This document shows positions 22,026 to 29,992 of a stretch of DNA of 33,555 bases, piece by piece. The stretch covers positions 1 to 33,555 of the forward strand of contig CASFGU010000019.1 in the NCBI GenBank assembly GCA_949294395.1, read 5' to 3'. The notes beneath the pieces are model-generated. The model ran no database searches. It saw only the letters and a list, made by a program, of their open reading frames with translations, and was not told where the DNA came from. This DNA is from an uncultured bacterium. GTDB taxonomy: Bacteria > Cyanobacteriota > Vampirovibrionia > Gastranaerophilales > Gastranaerophilaceae. Positions within the stretch are counted from its first letter, which is position 1, and every line of letters begins with the position of its first letter. A program made the translations under genes and the position numbers.

Positions 22026-22802
22026 TTATTCAAAGTTTAAATGCATTTGATCATTATCAAAATTAAGTGCATTTAAAATAGGAATATTCTCTTTTAATTG
22101 TTTTTCTATCTCAAATTTTCTTCTTATAATTGTCCATCTTTGAGGTAAACTCTTAAATATATAACCATTTATTAATGCAATATCATCAAATAAAATTATT
22201 AACATTTTATCATCTTTAAAATATGTTTTATCTATGTCATAAATTATTGATAAAATTTCAGGAACTGATAATTTTCTGATACTTGAAATTTTATCTAATA
22301 TGTCAAAAGTAAAAAAAGTACTACATTGTAAAATCTTTTCAAAAAATACTAAACCTTTAATCATTCTACTTCTTTCAATATAATATTTTTTCTCATTACC
22401 ATGAGCGATACAATTTCTAAAATCTTTTAATGCTTTTTGTTTTTGTTGAAAATCTGAATTATTTGTTTCAGTTGGTACAGGAAAAAATATTTTAGCAATC
22501 TTTTTATTTTTTAAATATACGGGGTTTGCAAAAAGATTCAATATCTCACCCAAGCACATTTTATTAACCGATAAAATAAGTTTTTCACTGTTATCCTTCT
22601 TGGATGAGTATATGTTTTTAAATATCTGTTCTTTTAATTTCCTTTGTATATCTAAAGTATGAAAGTATCTATATAAAATATTGTATGCCTTATCTCCAAA
22701 CACATTTGTATATTGAGTGATAATAAGTGTTTTTAAACAATTTTCTACGACCATTAATCTTTTATAAAAGATTGAAAATTCTGTTAATGTATATTCATCC
22801 AT
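22026..22802 (-). CDS. HEPN-motif protein, possible abortive-infection or toxin RNase
   Basis: 258 residues from the ATG at 22802, which has AGGAG 11 bases upstream; an in-frame ATG at 22832 overlaps the -10 box and is rejected. Mostly helical and strongly AT-rich compared with its neighbours. It carries FRNCIAHGNEKKYYIER, where R129 and H134 form the R-x4-6-H signature of HEPN RNases found in Abi proteins and in toxin-antitoxin toxins. It stands alone between tRNA-Leu and a secreted-protein gene, bounded by 34-base direct repeats, which suggests acquisition. A divergent small RNA starts 59 bases upstream. The RNase role is inference from the motif only. Confidence 0.65.
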   Translation of the reverse strand: MDEYTLTEFSIFYKRLMVVENCLKTLIITQYTNVFGDKAYNILYRYFHTLDIQRKLKEQIFKNIYSSKKDNSEKLILSVNKMCLGEILNLFANPVYLKNKKIAKIFFPVPTETNNSDFQQKQKALKDFRNCIAHGNEKKYYIERSRMIKGLVFFEKILQCSTFFTFDILDKISSIRKLSVPEILSIIYDIDKTYFKDDKMLIILFDDIALINGYIFKSLPQRWTIIRRKFEIEKQLKENIPILNALNFDNDQMHLNFE

Positions 22803-22825
22803 ATTGACATTTTCTCCTGTTACTC

Positions 22826-22854
22826 TTGACATTATATCATAAATCGGTAATAAT
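22826..22854. promoter_or_regulatory. Overlapping divergent promoters of the HEPN gene and the small RNA
   Basis: Plus strand: TTGACA (22826-22831), 17-base spacer, AATAAT (22849-22854), predicting a start at about 22861. Minus strand: TATAAT (22831-22836) for the HEPN gene, whose own -35 is poor. The minus -10 and plus -35 share a base and their polymerase footprints overlap, so the two transcripts should compete. Confidence 0.65.
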
Positions 22855-22860
22855 AATAAT

Positions 22861-22940
22861 AGTTATCCAAATATCGTTTTGCGAGAATGAATTTGGGTTG
22901 GAGTATTCCAGTGAGCCCTTTTCGGTTGGATAACTTTTTT
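22861..22940 (+). ncRNA. Predicted small structured RNA divergent to the HEPN gene
   Basis: About 80 bases from the predicted start to the end of a T-run. The first ten bases AGTTATCCAA pair perfectly with TTGGATAACT (22926-22935), immediately followed by the T-run, so the closing stem doubles as the terminator. Inside is a second hairpin: GGG (22895-22897) with CCC (22916-22918) enclosing TGGA-GTAT-TCCA. No ribosome site with a sensible reading frame. It matches no RNA family I recognise. Antitoxin RNA or sensor for the neighbouring HEPN protein is speculation. Confidence 0.6.
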
Positions 22941-22963
22941 ATACTTATTTTATACAATTATAA

Positions 22964-22997
22964 TTTGTTGACGACTCGAACTGTCAATTTGATTTTG
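22964..22997. repeat. Right 34-bp direct repeat of the HEPN segment
   Basis: Exact copy of 21855-21888, ending eight bases before the stop codon of the small secreted-protein gene on the minus strand. Confidence 0.8.
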
Positions 22998-23004
22998 TCG
23001 CAAT

Positions 23005-23457
23005 TTATTTATATACATTTATTAATGTTATCAGAGAGACCAGCTCCTCATCCAGTTTGTCGTATGCAATATCCGGTATCATAATCTTTTTACTCTCAAA
23101 TTCCTGAACAAAAGCGTTACTCATTGAGCTTTCTGACGGGTAATTTACAAGAAATTCGTATAACTCTTTTGCCTTTTCTATGTATTTTAGATTAATTTCC
23201 GCCTCAGTTGCATTTTTCTTGTTGTATTTTTCTTCAAGTTTAAGTATTGAGGAATAGATTGATGTTTTGTCGCCCGCCTTGTACAGTTCGTAATCCTCTT
23301 TAAAAGATACGTAGTGTTTGGATAACCTGCCGGATGGAGAATTTATAATGTTGCGGATAACTGTTTCATCTTTTTCCTGCTTTCCGCAGCACTCCACTGC
23401 TATAACTGATGAAGCTGCAAGAAGCAGGCAGGTAATTACGATAAATATTTTTTTCAT
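23005..23457 (-). CDS. Small secreted protein
   Basis: 150 residues. Sec signal peptide MKKIFIVITCLLLAASSVIA with a likely cut before VECCGKQ; the two adjacent Cys follow the cut site but without a proper lipobox. The rest is helical and charged (KLEEKYNKKNATEAEINLKYIEKAKELYEFL). Unknown family; a periplasmic protein is likely. GGAG lies eight bases before the ATG, 16 bases after the 49-residue gene, so the two form an operon. Confidence 0.75.
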   Translation of the reverse strand: MKKIFIVITCLLLAASSVIAVECCGKQEKDETVIRNIINSPSGRLSKHYVSFKEDYELYKAGDKTSIYSSILKLEEKYNKKNATEAEINLKYIEKAKELYEFLVNYPSESSMSNAFVQEFESKKIMIPDIAYDKLDEELVSLITLINVYK

Positions 23458-23473
23458 AAGCTATTCTCCATAA

Positions 23474-23623
23474 TTATTTTCTGTCAAAATTTTCGGGGTG
23501 CGCCGAGTTTGAAAGTTTTATTTCATAATACTCGTTTTTGTCTATATTAACCCCCATATTCTCTGTATTAATAGTAAACTTTTTCTTTTTGTTTTTTAGA
23601 ATGTTATCTATAAAACTTTTCAT
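23474..23623 (-). CDS. Small hypothetical protein of 49 residues
   Basis: Starts MKSFIDNILKNKKKKF and ends SNSAHPENFDRK. Lysine-rich N-terminus, no membrane segment. No ribosome site; a TATAAT (23632-23637, minus) ends eight bases before the ATG, so the message may be leaderless or nearly so. Followed closely by the secreted-protein gene. Support is position and frame only. Confidence 0.5.
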   Translation of the reverse strand: MKSFIDNILKNKKKKFTINTENMGVNIDKNEYYEIKLSNSAHPENFDRK

Positions 23624-23666
23624 AATTATTTATTATACTACAAAGTAAATATTTATTAATAGCCGC

Positions 23667-23695
23667 TTGCAAAATTTTATCCTTTGTCTTAGTAT
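23667..23695 (+). promoter_or_regulatory. Promoter of the rplS operon
   Basis: TTGCAA (23667-23672), 17-base spacer, TAGTAT (23690-23695), leaving a leader of about 100 bases before rplS with two CCGG boxes that could pair. No known ribosomal-protein leader is recognised. Confidence 0.5.
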
Positions 23696-23805
23696 TAAAT
23701 TACTTACGTGCGCCGGTGTATTTTTGTGGAAAATATCTATAAGCCGGTTAAGGAATTTTAAATTTAGAATTTAGTATTAAGTAAAAATTATAAAGGAATT
23801 AGAAA

Positions 23806-24159
23806 ATGAACCCTATTATTGACGAATTAGAAAAACCTTATATGGAAAAAGAAGTTCCGGACGTAAATCCGGGCGATACAGTAAGAGTATTTGTTAGAAT
23901 TGTTGAAGGAAATAAAGAAAGAATTCAGGCTTTTGAAGGTACAATTATCAAAGAACACGGTTCGGGCATTAACAGAACTATCACTGTCAGAAAAGTGTTC
24001 CAGGGTGTTGGTGTTGAACGTGTATTCCTTCTTCACTCTCCTAGAATTGAAAAAATTAATATTGTTAGACGCGGTGATGTAAAACGTTCTAAATTGTACT
24101 ACTTAAGAGAACGTTCTGGCAAGGCAACACGTATTAAGGAAAAAATTGAAAAAAGATAA
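23806..24159 (+). CDS. rplS: 50S ribosomal protein L19
   Basis: 117 residues, the usual size. Family segments VNPGDTVRVFVRIVEGNKER, QAFEGTIIKEHGSGINRTITVRK, GVGVERVFLLHSPRIEKI and RRGDVKRSKLYYLRER. Sits at the 30S-50S interface. AAAGGA ribosome site before ATG. Overlaps rbgA, a GTPase for 50S assembly, so the two are expressed together. Confidence 0.98.
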   Translation: MNPIIDELEKPYMEKEVPDVNPGDTVRVFVRIVEGNKERIQAFEGTIIKEHGSGINRTITVRKVFQGVGVERVFLLHSPRIEKINIVRRGDVKRSKLYYLRERSGKATRIKEKIEKR

Positions 24160-25000
24160 GACTCATATTCACTGGTATCCGGGGCATATTGCAAAAGCCG
24201 AGAGAAAATTGAAGGAACAGCTTTCTCTTGTAGATGCAGTGATTGAAGTTATTGATGCAAGGTTGCCGCTTTCTAGCGTTTACAAAAATATTACGGGGCT
24301 TCTTGGAGAGAAGCCCCGCTTAATTTTGCTGAATAAAGCTGATTTGGCGGATATTTCAGAATTAAAAAAATGGGTAAATCTTCTAGAGAAAAAGTTTAAT
24401 GCGCCTGTAATTTTATCAGATGCTAAAAATTCAAAAGACTTCAATTCCGTTGTAAAAAAAGCCGTGGAATTATCAGAACCACGTATACAACAATTGATGA
24501 AGAAAGGGCTTTTGCGCCGTCCGGCAAGGGTGATGGTTGTCGGAATGCCGAATGTTGGAAAATCCAGTATTATTAATAAGCTTACAAAATCATCCAAAAC
24601 AAAAACAGGTGCCAAAGCCGGAGTAACACGCCAGCAGCAGTGGGTTAGGATTAATCCGCAGCTTGAACTTTTAGATACTCCCGGAATTATTCCTATGCGT
24701 CAGGACGATCAGGAGTCTGCTAAAAAACTTGCGTTTGTAAATTCTATTTCGGAAAATGCTTACACAAATGAAATTATTGCGCATGAACTTCTGGAACTTC
24801 TTGATAAAAAATATCCTGATAAAGTGCGGGGGTATTACGGAATTAACGGTGAAGCACTTACTGTTGAAAATATTGCTCGTTCGCGTAATTGGATAATCTC
24901 GGGCGGCGAACCTGATATTGAACGTACATCTGTTTATATACTGAGAGATTTCCGGGAAGGGAAAATCGGAAAATTTATTCTTGATGATATGGAGGAATAG
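24146..25000 (+). CDS. rbgA: Ribosome biogenesis GTPase (RbgA/YlqF)
   Basis: 284 residues. Circularly permuted GTPase motifs in the order G4 NKAD (63-66), G1 GMPNVGKSS (123-131), G2 around T141, G3 DTPG (157-160). The start HWYPGHIAKAERKL is typical. Assists late 50S subunit assembly. The start codon is TTG with AAGGA five bases before it, inside the last codons of rplS. The C-terminal domain (about 200-284) includes the ANTAR-like RNA-binding part in the family. Confidence 0.95.
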   Translation: MKKDKTHIHWYPGHIAKAERKLKEQLSLVDAVIEVIDARLPLSSVYKNITGLLGEKPRLILLNKADLADISELKKWVNLLEKKFNAPVILSDAKNSKDFNSVVKKAVELSEPRIQQLMKKGLLRRPARVMVVGMPNVGKSSIINKLTKSSKTKTGAKAGVTRQQQWVRINPQLELLDTPGIIPMRQDDQESAKKLAFVNSISENAYTNEIIAHELLELLDKKYPDKVRGYYGINGEALTVENIARSRNWIISGGEPDIERTSVYILRDFREGKIGKFILDDMEE

Positions 25001-25696
25001 TTGAAGCTTACAAAAGATTCGCATATCATAAAGCTTTTTGCGTATGATTTGTATTACAAAAATCATATTATTATAGGTACTGATGAGGCAGGACGCGGCC
25101 CTGCAGCCGGCGGAGTTTTTGCCAGTGCGGTGTGTTTTTATGAGCGTTCAAGAGATTTAATTGAGAGGCTTTCAATCCTTAACGACAGCAAGCAGCTTTC
25201 AAAGAAAAAACGCAATACCCTGTATGATACTATTTTAAATGAAACAATAAATTCTACAGTATGCGTCGGAGTGGAAGAAATTGAAAAAATAAATATACTT
25301 AATGCCTCATTGAAGGCAATGAAGCTTGCTGTGGAAGATGTTTTAAAGCGTGCTGCACTTTCGGAAGCTTTAGAAGGAAATTATTCAAAATTCTTTGTGC
25401 TTGTTGACGGAAATAAAATGATAAAGGATTTTGACATGTGCTCTCAAAAATGGGTTGTAAAAGGCGACAGCACCTCGGCTTCCATTGCGGCGGCAAGCAT
25501 ACTCGCTAAGGTTTCGCGCGACAGGTATATGGAGGAACTGGACGCAAAGTATCCGCAGTATGGCTGGGCAAAGAATGCCGGATATTTGACAAAGGAACAT
25601 CTGGCAGCAATAGATAAGTACGGACTTACTGAATATCACCGGCCTTCTTTTTTACGAAAGCATTTTGAAAAACAGGAGCAGTTAAGTCTGTTCTAA
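25001..25696 (+). CDS. rnhB: Ribonuclease HII
   Basis: 231 residues. Cleaves RNA in RNA-DNA hybrids and at single ribonucleotides. Catalytic residues D28 and E29 in GTDEAGRGPAAGG, D136 in VDGNK and D156 in KGDSTSASIAAASILAKVSRD. The TTG start follows directly on the rbgA stop codon; GGAGG lies five bases before it. An N-terminal extension of about 20 residues precedes the core. Ends three bases from the convergent TPR gene. Confidence 0.96.
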   Translation: MKLTKDSHIIKLFAYDLYYKNHIIIGTDEAGRGPAAGGVFASAVCFYERSRDLIERLSILNDSKQLSKKKRNTLYDTILNETINSTVCVGVEEIEKINILNASLKAMKLAVEDVLKRAALSEALEGNYSKFFVLVDGNKMIKDFDMCSQKWVVKGDSTSASIAAASILAKVSRDRYMEELDAKYPQYGWAKNAGYLTKEHLAAIDKYGLTEYHRPSFLRKHFEKQEQLSLF

Positions 25697-25699
25697 CGA

Positions 25700-27367
25700 T
25701 TATGCTTCAAAAAGTTTGTGCAGTCTGCGTCTTATATCTTCTTCGTCAAGTTCGTTTGTGATTTTGTTTAAATCTATTGCCATCTGGTAATAATTAGCGG
25801 CATCATTTGTGAAATCCAGCATCTGGCTTGCTCTGCCCGCATTAAAGTATGCAAGCGTGTAATCCGCATTTAATGCAATGGCTTCTTCAAAATATTCAAG
25901 CGCTTCTTCCGCATCACCGAGGCCGTCAAGGTAGAGGATGCCAAGATTGTTTTGTGCGTAAGCGTTTTCAGGGTTAAGTTCAACCGCTTTGTGGTAAGCT
26001 ACGAGGGCTTCTTCTATGTAATCCTTTTCCCACAGTGCGGTGCCGGCTTTAAAATATCCTCTGTAATCATCAGGATTTAAAAGTATTGCATCACAGTATG
26101 CGCGGATTGCTTTGTCAAGGTCGTATTCCGCCATGTGAATATCGCCTAATGAGATATGCAGTTCGTAATTATTCGGATCCAGAATAATTCCGGCCTGATA
26201 GGTTGCAACAGCTGCTTCGATATTTCCTTTAATTTCTCCGTAAATTGCACCGAGCGCCTGACATACGATTGCAGTCCATTCATTATCAGGATTTATGGCG
26301 ATTGCTTTCTGGTAAAATTCTATGGCATCGTCGTAAAGTTCTGCTTTTGAAAATGCGTAAGCCAGCGAATTATTGTAGAAAGGATTTTCTATATCTCTTT
26401 CCAGTGCAAGCTTAAATGCGCTGATTGAATTAATTTTATCCTCTTTTTTCAGATAAAGATGTCCTAATTCATAGTAAATCTGTGCTGTATCAATATCAAA
26501 CTGCAGAAGGCGTTCATAACACTCAATTGTTTCATCCGTATTTTCAGGGAAATATGTCTGCAAAACGGTTGCAAGTTTTACAAGAACCTCTCTGTTCATT
26601 GGATTTGCTTCAAGAACTTTCTTGTAGCAGTCTACCGTTAAATCTATTTCATGGTTCTTGAGCGCTAAATCCCCCATTTTGCTGTAAAAAATTTGTCCGT
26701 GATTTGTTTCTGTTATTGCTTTTTTGTAAATGTTTTCTGCAATCGGGTAAAGCTTGAATTTTTCTAAAAATTTCCCGACTGTATTAAATGTGAATACAGA
26801 AAGGTCATCCGATATGTTTTTGTAGAACATTTTTAATGACGGTCTGTCCCATGCAAGCATGAGACTTCCCGAGAGGAAGTAGTATAAAAATTGCATGTAG
26901 TCTGCGGCTGTTCCGTTTTCGGAATTTATTTTCTGTAAAATTGTCTGGGATAAAACAAGCCGCGGACGTGCAGATTTAAACTTTCCGACCTTTATTGCGG
27001 ATTTAATTTCCTCCATCGCCTCAGGGTAATTTTCAGCCATCTTCATGAAAAATCCGGTGTAAAGATGTGCATTCATGTTTTTCGGAGCCAGAGAAACAGC
27101 GGTTTTGCACTGGTCAATAGCTGTATTAATACTGATTTGCCCCTGTTCCCACATAAGGGTTGCCAGTCTGTAATAAGATTCAGGAATTGTCGGGTCGAAT
27201 TTAACCGCGTCAATATAATTGGTAATTGCTTCCTGCAGATCGTTATTATCCTGCCGGATTAGATATTTTTCGTGGGCTATTCTGGCTTTTTCCAGTGCTA
27301 CCTGCGCTTTTTTGCTTTTTTCTCTTTCCTGCGCCGCTGATGGTGGTGTTAAAATCTGTTCTGACAT
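25700..27367 (-). CDS. Tetratricopeptide repeat protein
   Basis: 555 residues, no signal peptide. A charged helical N-terminus (about 10-45) precedes TPR units spread along the protein; the best run from about 200 to the end (for example AQIYYELGHLYLKKEDKINSI, NEWTAIVCQALGAIYGEIKG, AYAQNNLGILYLDGLGDAEEALEYF). A protein-protein interaction scaffold in the cytoplasm; partner unknown. GGAG lies seven bases before ATG. Convergent with rnhB, divergent from mnmG. Confidence 0.88.
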   Translation of the reverse strand: MSEQILTPPSAAQEREKSKKAQVALEKARIAHEKYLIRQDNNDLQEAITNYIDAVKFDPTIPESYYRLATLMWEQGQISINTAIDQCKTAVSLAPKNMNAHLYTGFFMKMAENYPEAMEEIKSAIKVGKFKSARPRLVLSQTILQKINSENGTAADYMQFLYYFLSGSLMLAWDRPSLKMFYKNISDDLSVFTFNTVGKFLEKFKLYPIAENIYKKAITETNHGQIFYSKMGDLALKNHEIDLTVDCYKKVLEANPMNREVLVKLATVLQTYFPENTDETIECYERLLQFDIDTAQIYYELGHLYLKKEDKINSISAFKLALERDIENPFYNNSLAYAFSKAELYDDAIEFYQKAIAINPDNEWTAIVCQALGAIYGEIKGNIEAAVATYQAGIILDPNNYELHISLGDIHMAEYDLDKAIRAYCDAILLNPDDYRGYFKAGTALWEKDYIEEALVAYHKAVELNPENAYAQNNLGILYLDGLGDAEEALEYFEEAIALNADYTLAYFNAGRASQMLDFTNDAANYYQMAIDLNKITNELDEEDIRRRLHKLFEA

Positions 27368-27509
27368 TTGTGAGCTCCAAATAAAATGTGTGTAATCTTT
27401 TTTTCGGATGAACCTTTTTTATTCTTTATTATTTTTATAAAATATCCTCTAAATGTATTAGAAGGTTAGGCAGTTATAAATTTGCTTAAATATAATTTTT
27501 CCTTTGTAT

Positions 27510-27515
27510 TATAAT
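27510..27515 (+). promoter_or_regulatory. -10 box placed for leaderless mnmG transcription
   Basis: TATAAT with six bases (ACTGTT) before the ATG of mnmG and no ribosome site. A second TATAAT at 27491-27496 would give a leader of about 19 bases, still without a ribosome site. Confidence 0.55.
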
Positions 27516-27521
27516 ACTGTT

Positions 27522-29411
27522 ATGGGATATTTGAATAACGAATACGATGTAATAGTAGTCGGGGCAGGGCACGCTGGATGTGAGGCTGCAGTTGCCTGTG
27601 CTCGCCTTGGTGCAAAGGTTCTTCTTGCAACTTTGAATGTGGAACATATTGCACTTATGCCGTGCAATCCTGCCATTGGCGGGCCTGCAAAATCTACTCT
27701 TGTCCGTGAAATTGACGCGCTCGGCGGAGTTATGGGAGAGGCTGCCGACGCTACTTATATCCAGATGAAAATGCTTAATTCCTCAAAAGGGCCTGCGGTC
27801 AGGGCTTTGCGTGCGCAATCGGACAAAAGCCTTTATATTGCTTATATGCGGAATATTATTGAAAGCAATGAAAACATTTATCTCAGGCAGGCGTGTATTA
27901 CTGATTTAATTGCACAGGATGGAATTATCTGCGGTGCTGTTGACGAGTTCGGAATAGAATATAAAGCACGTTCGGTTATTCTAACTACCGGAACCTCGCT
28001 TTCCGGAAGAATTTTTGTAGGTCTGAAATCCTACAGCGCCGGCAGGCTGGGTGAAAAAGCTGCAATAGGTCTTTCAGATTCTCTAATGAAACTAGGTATT
28101 AATATTAAAAAACTGAAAACAGGAACACCGCCGCGGGTTGATAAAAGAACAATTGACTATTCAAAAATGACTGTTCAACCGGGCGATGAGGTTTTGAATT
28201 TCTATTCGTTTAAGCCTGATCGTCCTGTTCGTCCGCAATATCCATGCTATCTTACAAGAACAAATGAAGAAACGCACAATATTATACGGGCAAATCTTGA
28301 CAAATCGCCGATGTATAAAGGCTTAATTCATGGCGTAGGGCCGCGCTATTGCCCTTCTATTGAAGATAAGGTTGTAAGGTTCAGCGAAAATCCGTCGCAT
28401 CATATTTTTATTGAACCGGAAGGATTAAATACTTATGAAGTTTACATTCAGGGATTTTCAAGTTCTCTTCCTGCGGATGTTCAGGTGAAAATGCTGAGAA
28501 CGCTTCCGGGGCTTGAAAAGGCTCATGTTATAAAGCCTGCCTATGCTGTTGAATACGATTACGTGCCGGCGGTTCAGACAACGCATTCCCTGATGTCAAA
28601 AACTGTAAAAGGTTTATTCTTTGCCGGCCAGATTAATGGAACAAGCGGCTATGAAGAAGCTGCAGCGCAGGGGCTTGTCGCCGGAATTAATGCAATGAAT
28701 TATCTGAATAATTCCGAGATGCTGGAACTTTCAAGAAGTTCTTCTTACATAGGAACCCTCATTGATGATCTTGTAACAAAAGATATTGATGATCCTTACA
28801 GAATGCTGACTTCCCGTTCTGAATACAGGCTGCTGCTCCGACAGGATAACGCTGATGCAAGACTTACTCCGACAGGACATAAGCTCGGTCTGATTGATGA
28901 TGCGCAGTTTAATAGATTTAAAGAAAAACAGGCTTCAATAGAACGCGAGATTACTCGGCTGAAAGATGCTAAACTTTCCGCAACACAGGAGGTAAATTCA
29001 GTTCTTGCAAAATACGGCGAACACATTGACCGCGGAATTAAACTCGCTGATCTTCTGAAACGTCCGAATGTTACTTATAATATTTTGCAGGAAGCAGATG
29101 AGGCTACCCGCCTGTTAAACCTTCCGCGTGATGTGTACGAGCAGGCGGAAATAATGATTAAGTACGACGGTTATCTGAAGCGTCAGGAATTTCAGGTTGA
29201 ACAGGCAGGTAAACTTGAGAAATATAAGATTCCTGAAAATATAGATTACATGTCAATGGAGCATATTTCTTCCGAAACTAAAGAAAAATTGAATAAAATC
29301 AGACCTAAAACGCTTGCTCAGGCTGCACGTATCGGAGGGGTTAAGCCTGCGGATATTTCTGTTTTGATGGTGCTTCTGGACAGGCATACTTTTGCCAGAA
29401 CCGAAAACTAA
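27522..29411 (+). CDS. mnmG: tRNA uridine-5-carboxymethylaminomethyl synthesis enzyme MnmG
   Basis: 629 residues from ATG, the same length as the E. coli protein; an upstream in-frame TTG is rejected because the -10 box lies on it. FAD-binding VVGAGHAGCEAA at the start, then ALMPCNPAIGGPAKSTLVREIDALGG, LKTGTPPRVD, FAGQINGTSGYEEAAAQGLVAGINA and TSRSEYRLLLRQDNAD. With MnmE it modifies U34 of several tRNAs. The 3' end overlaps the next minus-strand gene by four bases. Confidence 0.97.
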   Translation: MGYLNNEYDVIVVGAGHAGCEAAVACARLGAKVLLATLNVEHIALMPCNPAIGGPAKSTLVREIDALGGVMGEAADATYIQMKMLNSSKGPAVRALRAQSDKSLYIAYMRNIIESNENIYLRQACITDLIAQDGIICGAVDEFGIEYKARSVILTTGTSLSGRIFVGLKSYSAGRLGEKAAIGLSDSLMKLGINIKKLKTGTPPRVDKRTIDYSKMTVQPGDEVLNFYSFKPDRPVRPQYPCYLTRTNEETHNIIRANLDKSPMYKGLIHGVGPRYCPSIEDKVVRFSENPSHHIFIEPEGLNTYEVYIQGFSSSLPADVQVKMLRTLPGLEKAHVIKPAYAVEYDYVPAVQTTHSLMSKTVKGLFFAGQINGTSGYEEAAAQGLVAGINAMNYLNNSEMLELSRSSSYIGTLIDDLVTKDIDDPYRMLTSRSEYRLLLRQDNADARLTPTGHKLGLIDDAQFNRFKEKQASIEREITRLKDAKLSATQEVNSVLAKYGEHIDRGIKLADLLKRPNVTYNILQEADEATRLLNLPRDVYEQAEIMIKYDGYLKRQEFQVEQAGKLEKYKIPENIDYMSMEHISSETKEKLNKIRPKTLAQAARIGGVKPADISVLMVLLDRHTFARTEN

Positions 29412-29701
29412 ACAACCTCGTTGAGTTTTTCGTATTTAATATTGTTCATTTTTAAAATGCGCTCAAAAATGTGTTCTTTATCAACATTTACGTTAACAGT
29501 TACTTTGCCGTACACGCTGTTGTATTTAATTCTGTTAAATGTTGTCCGCGCGTCGAACAGCCAGAAGTTATTCATAAGCATGCCGAGCGTAAATACCTGA
29601 TTCCTGCTTACGGCAGTCGAGGTATCGACTTCGTATTTGCCTTTAAATTCAGGTGAAAACGATTTATATTGAGGGGAAAATGTATTCGGAGTGATTTTCA
29701 T
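29408..29701 (-). CDS. Small hypothetical protein with N-terminal FKG motif
   Basis: 97 residues. Starts MKITPNTFSPQYKSFSPEFKGKYEVDTS; the rest looks alpha/beta (YGKVTVNVNVDKEHIFERILKMNN). Not recognised. The N-terminal aromatic-x-Gly element recalls NDSVTFQGF in the hydrolase at 20243. Convergent with mnmG. Confidence 0.6.
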   Translation of the reverse strand: MKITPNTFSPQYKSFSPEFKGKYEVDTSTAVSRNQVFTLGMLMNNFWLFDARTTFNRIKYNSVYGKVTVNVNVDKEHIFERILKMNNIKYEKLNEVV

Positions 29702-29872
29702 ATCTCACTTAAAGTTCCTGATAAAATAAAATTAACAGGTTTTGTGTTGATTTTTATAAAACTTTACATTATGTCAAAGTTATTGAGAAAACGTATTTCA
29801 GAGTTTTTTTGCTAACCGGCGTGTACGTCTTGCTGGCCGGATTTCGGTTGTGGAAAATTTTGCAATAAAAAA

Positions 29873-29943
29873 TTCCCGGAGATGGATTCGAACCACCGTT
29901 GGAAGAGCCAGAATCTTCAGTCCTGCCACTAGACGATCCGGGA
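29873..29943 (-). tRNA. tRNA-Gln (CUG)
   Basis: 71 bases, no encoded CCA. Acceptor TCCCGGA/TCCGGGA with U1-A72 as usual in bacterial tRNA-Gln, anticodon stem GAAGA/TCTTC with loop TTCTGGC (anticodon CTG), T-arm GGTGG-TTCGAAT-CCATC, discriminator A. A T-run follows the 3' end. No partial tRNA copy lies upstream, unlike tRNA-Leu and tRNA-Pro. Confidence 0.93.
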
Positions 29944-29955
29944 GTAACAATATTT

Positions 29956-29983
29956 ATTATATACAAAAGTAATGAAAATGCAA
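29956..29983 (-). promoter_or_regulatory. Promoter of tRNA-Gln
   Basis: Reading minus: -35 TTGCAT (29978-29983), 16-base spacer, -10 TATAAT (29956-29961), 12 bases before the tRNA 5' end. Confidence 0.75.
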
Positions 29984-29992
29984 CAGGTATTT

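Noticed and set aside
22861-22940. Retron-type RNA because its ends pair
   Set aside because: No reverse transcriptase is nearby and the paired ends double as a normal terminator stem.
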